A DNA stretch of 64,000 nt from the NCBI GenBank assembly GCA_022497145.1, contig MU385864.1:62001-126000 (forward strand), in the 5' to 3' direction. This DNA comes from Rostrohypoxylon terebratum. Lineage: Eukaryota > Ascomycota > Sordariomycetes > Xylariales > Hypoxylaceae. The first letter of the stretch is position 1. Every line of letters starts with the position of its first letter. The position numbers were made by a program, and so were the translations under genes. A model generated the notes under the pieces. That model did not search any database, had not been told where the DNA came from, and saw only the letters and a program-made list of their open reading frames with translations. This document shows positions 60,301-64,000 of this stretch, piece after piece.

Positions 60301-63300
60301 GGCGAAACGGTTGTGTTCCTATCCGTCATCACGCGAAGGAGTTAGATAGCACTCGGCCGTGTATGTCTTGCCTGCAGCACGTCGATCTTGAAGCAGGCTT
60401 TCGGAGGCACTCGGCCGTTTGAGACGAATCATCGAAGACATAACCTCTAGACATAGGAACCCGTATCAGATAGGAGTGCAGAAATGTCGCGTGCGTGCCC
60501 TGGTGCATCCTGATTTCTAACTCGGCAGCGGCAACCGACCTAGGTGTGTGTGCTATTCAGACTTGGTTGGTTCGGACGTCCTAATAGCCACTTCTCCAGC
60601 ATACCAAACACGCTGGACATCGTGTGTGAGGGTGTGTGGCTGCTGATGTCAGAGGGGAAATTGGACTGCCGAAATGTTTGAAGGGGTTGCAACCAGGCAC
60701 CGTGGATGCCACGTTTTTTCTGTACGAAAAGGAGGGTTGCACACACAAATCCTTCGCGCACTTACCACCAATCGGCGTCGTGCATAAGCTAAGTAGGTAC
60801 TCGTGAAAAAAAGGTCGGCATACGTAGTAGAGCTGAAGGATCTGGAATGCTTTATCTTCATATCGTCATAGTTACCGTGGTAGCGGCCGATGCACCGCGG
60901 CGGGAATGCGCCGCAGCTGTGCGGGATAGGGGGGCATGATACCTATACCATTATCCACCGAGAATGAGACAATCGTATGTGTACAAAACCTCTTCCGGAA
61001 AAGCTTCATGTCAGCTTGCTTGCATGAGAGTGAATAGTAAAAAGGCTATCGCGTTTTTAGAGTATATTGGGTATCATCGCTTGGTTATATGTTGTATCAG
61101 ATCCGCACAACGATGGATCAACGCCGCGATTCGACTGGCTGGTTCGTCTCCAGCTAGGAGAACCACTGCTACCGTCAGCAAATTCTCCTGCATATTCGAC
61201 CACGTGTAAGACGCAAGAGAAACCTTCCAGAAGGTTTTGTCGAAGGTCGTAATGCAAGAAAATGTTCTTCTCTGTAACCCTCCCTAGGCCCGCATCAAGG
61301 TTCTGAGAATATATTCACTCTCCAACTCGAGATGAATTAATCTAGAGTATGCAGGTCCAATCCTTCGTCCATAGATAGATAGTACGTAGTCTAGATACGT
61401 AGTAGTCAAGTTGTAATCGAAGAACTTGTTCCGTCATCCAAGATCCATCAGTCAGACGGTACGGGATAAGCAGGACAGGATAGGGTCATAATGTCTCCGA
61501 AAACCTCGTCCGAATTATCGGACACAATTAGGAGATGATGAATTACTAATTACCGATCCGTCACTATCTCTTTCAGGGACTAGGTAGATTAATCTTGATC
61601 TCGCGATATTGATCGCTAATAGCCTTGGAAGGATTCTTGATTCTCGGTTCTTGGCAGGGACAATGATCCGTGCTACACTCTTTAGATGTTAATATACACT
61701 AGAGTAGAGATCATCCATAGGCTACTATCTTGTTAGCATGGGTTTGAATCCATTAAGATCGTGATGATCAACCAACTCGGCTGCATCTGCCGATGAAGGA
61801 ATTGTCACGAGAATTCATATTGTCGTCATAGCAACACACAGTGATAGATAACAATTTGTATGCTGTATGCTGTAATATGCTGTATGCCTGTCCAGGTTTC
61901 GAGATGACGAGGTTGGTAAATCGGACGGACCAATGCCAAGGTCCAAGAACTTTTCTAGAATCGTATTGGCCCTCATAATGAAGCAGCATTTAAAGATTGC
62001 AAAGCCACACACTGTAATATTGAGAATCTCGTCAAAACCCGTTCCGATGCTACGTTACCAGGCCAATGACAGCTCTCGGTGTGCGGTGGCTTGTCGTAAT
62101 GGAGATGACCGAACAGAGAGAATGGCATTGGTAAAAATTCGCGAGGAACCTCAAGGATAGGATGATTAATAGATGGTTAGTTAAGTGGCTTGGTTACCAG
62201 GAAAGAGATTCAATCTAGTCGGAATCAAGTAAGATTAAGCAATCCTGGGGAAAATATTCAATATTAGAATTTCTTTTCTTACTAGCTGTACTTTATTATC
62301 TACGTCGTACCAAGGTCCAAGGTCCAAGGTCCGTAAAACTGTGGCTTCCATTTCCGGCAGTCTGGGTAACCCTGAACTCGCCGTTTACAAGGTAAGTACG
62401 GTATTAAGTAGTACGCTAAAAAATGCCTAAAGGTTTTCAAGGGTTTCGAGGTTTAAATTCCTAGCCGTTCTAACCGCACTAACCTTATCCATATATTTAC
62501 ATCTGATAATGTAATTTCAGCCCTACAGAAGCTACAGAAGGGATAAGAGGAGTATAGGTAGTACTTCGTACTTGCCCAGCAAAAATGTCATAAGAATGGA
62601 ACATAAGCTGACAGGCACCAAGCTGTTAAAGGTTAAAGGCTGTTTAGGTCTTCTGAGATATTGTACTACTATGTGATTTTCATGCTTTATGCCGTCAGAT
62701 GCGCAATGGAGAAAAAGTATTGTACTTTTTTCTTGTTGTCACCTCGGTCTTACCTGCTCCACATAGCTGGTTTCGAGTCCGCAAATCATTCAACAGGAGA
62801 GCGCCAAGCCTTGTTATTTGATAACATCGTCTCAAAAGGGAAACATTCTCGAAGCAATTTGCCAAGACCCTTCGAAGACAATGCATTTTTATGCAAGCTT
62901 GGCGAGCATCGTTTTGAATTTTGACTCTCAATGTTGAATGTTGAATAAAGAACAAAGACCTCGGCCTCGTATGGGGTTAGTGGTTTCATAAACAAAAGAC
63001 CACAAGGGTGGGGCCGCTTCTCGTTCGTCCATCCTATGTCGCTTAGACGCGAACAATCATGTATCGAATAGCTTAGCGCGGATTCCCATATGCAGCCTTA
63101 CATCAACTCATTCAATCATTTAATGTTGTTCACAACGCAAGGACCATACAGACTGACAGAGTACACAAATGCGAAAGAAGCTTATGTGTAGTATGTACTA
63201 TTATGTGTCTACAACGTAGTTACGACACAAGTGCGCATCTGGATGCGCAAACGGGGTGCCTAAATTCCCTCGTGATGAAGCTTGCAAATTGGCTGCGTCG

Positions 63301-64000
63301 CATTCGTCTTAATGAACTGCGCCCATGTGGACAAATACACTCGGGAACATGCTTTCTCATGAGTCAGTCAAGGTACGAGAACGAACCGTTATGCAAGTTC
63401 GCTTCGTACTTCTTAGCTCGGTAGCGAATCCAGACCGAGAGAATCCCGTTACTTGCAACCCCGCATAAATTTACACAATTATGTCAATTCTAGGGATTTT
63501 AGTGAGACCCGGTAGTTTTCGGATTAGCCATATTTGAATTTTATTCTTCTTGCGGAATACTATTAACGGGACGGGCGGCTTTGGTACGGCTCCGAATTTG
63601 TTCAACCTGGAAGCGACTTCGGGGTTGGTCAAATTAAAAAGAGCATTCCAAATCCGATGTTCCCAGTGCCCTTGCCAGTAATCTTGTGACCCAGCTAGCC
63701 TATTCTTGTGACAAAGTTTTGGTTACGACGGCTCGGGCAGTAATGGATTTTTTCCAACTCGGATTGCAATCGCGCCTTATGTCTTGATTTTGTGGATTTG
63801 TCATTTTATGCATGACGGCTTGTCAATAGTCGACTCCATACTACATATTACATAGTAGTAGTGTACATGTCTAGACTCTATATTATTACTAGTCGATGTA
63901 GAAAATAGGGCTCGGTGTGTTTCTGCCTTATTACAGGTTTCCTTAGGATTGCCATTATATATGCATGTGCTTTTTTAGTTGTGATCGATCTGTGCGATAA
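57378..64000. other. 6.6-kb right end with no recognisable gene
   Basis: Frames of 60-111 codons occur on both strands, but none has a domain, signal peptide or convincing splice structure. The sequence is mixed: moderately GC-rich to about 58,100, then AT-rich with scattered TAGGTA tracts and small repeats such as (CCAAGGT)3 near 62,310. No transposase-like sequence, terminal repeats or telomere repeats were seen. A gene with many small exons could be missed by reading. Confidence 0.55.

Noticed and set aside
61730..61770. GGGTTTGAATCC resembling a T-loop
   Set aside because: The flanks do not form an acceptor stem or anticodon arm.

Overview
The window comes from the nuclear genome of a filamentous ascomycete (Pezizomycotina; Sordariomycete-like by gene structure and by the abundance of TAGGTA/TACCTA tracts, but the species is not identifiable by reading). 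Genes carry short introns, mostly 50-95 bp, with GT..AG ends and recognisable branch sites. The housekeeping genes are eukaryotic: PRP19, eIF3 subunit l, EFL1/RIA1, an MKK1-type MAP kinase kinase and DBP8. Exon joins below were worked out by hand from splice signals, reading phase and family resemblance. They are good models, not transcript evidence.

Positions 1-16,729 hold most of a secondary-metabolite gene cluster. It contains a highly reducing iterative polyketide synthase (minus strand, running off the left edge before its acyl carrier protein), a divergently transcribed GT1-family glycosyltransferase with a C-terminal membrane helix, an FSH1/LovG-like serine hydrolase, an FAD-dependent monooxygenase and a 14-helix-type MFS exporter. 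Read as a pathway: the synthase builds a C-methylated, reduced chain; the hydrolase probably releases it; the monooxygenase oxidises it; the glycosyltransferase adds sugar; the MFS protein exports it. The product is not identifiable from sequence. No cluster transcription factor is visible, and more cluster genes may lie left of the edge.

Positions 16,730-21,728 are a 5-kb gene-free stretch separating the cluster from conserved genes. Next come a serine/proline-rich orphan protein (21,729-23,168), an OHCU decarboxylase of purine catabolism (23,683-24,337, minus), PRP19 (24,868-26,560) and a RING protein with SUMO-interaction motifs (27,667-29,314). A C-terminal fragment of a GH62 arabinofuranosidase follows (30,463-30,711, minus), then a small secreted cysteine-containing protein (31,090-31,502, minus) and a universal stress protein with a distant 5' exon (32,520-34,957, minus).

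About 8.3 kb (34,958-43,236) hold no confident gene but many short tandem repeats and a dispersed 17-bp inverted repeat. The right half carries eIF3l (minus) head-to-head with EFL1 (plus), MKK1 (minus), a 4.2-kb repeat-rich gap, DBP8 (plus), and 6.6 kb without a recognisable gene to the right edge. No tRNA, rRNA, CRISPR array or complete transposon was recognised.
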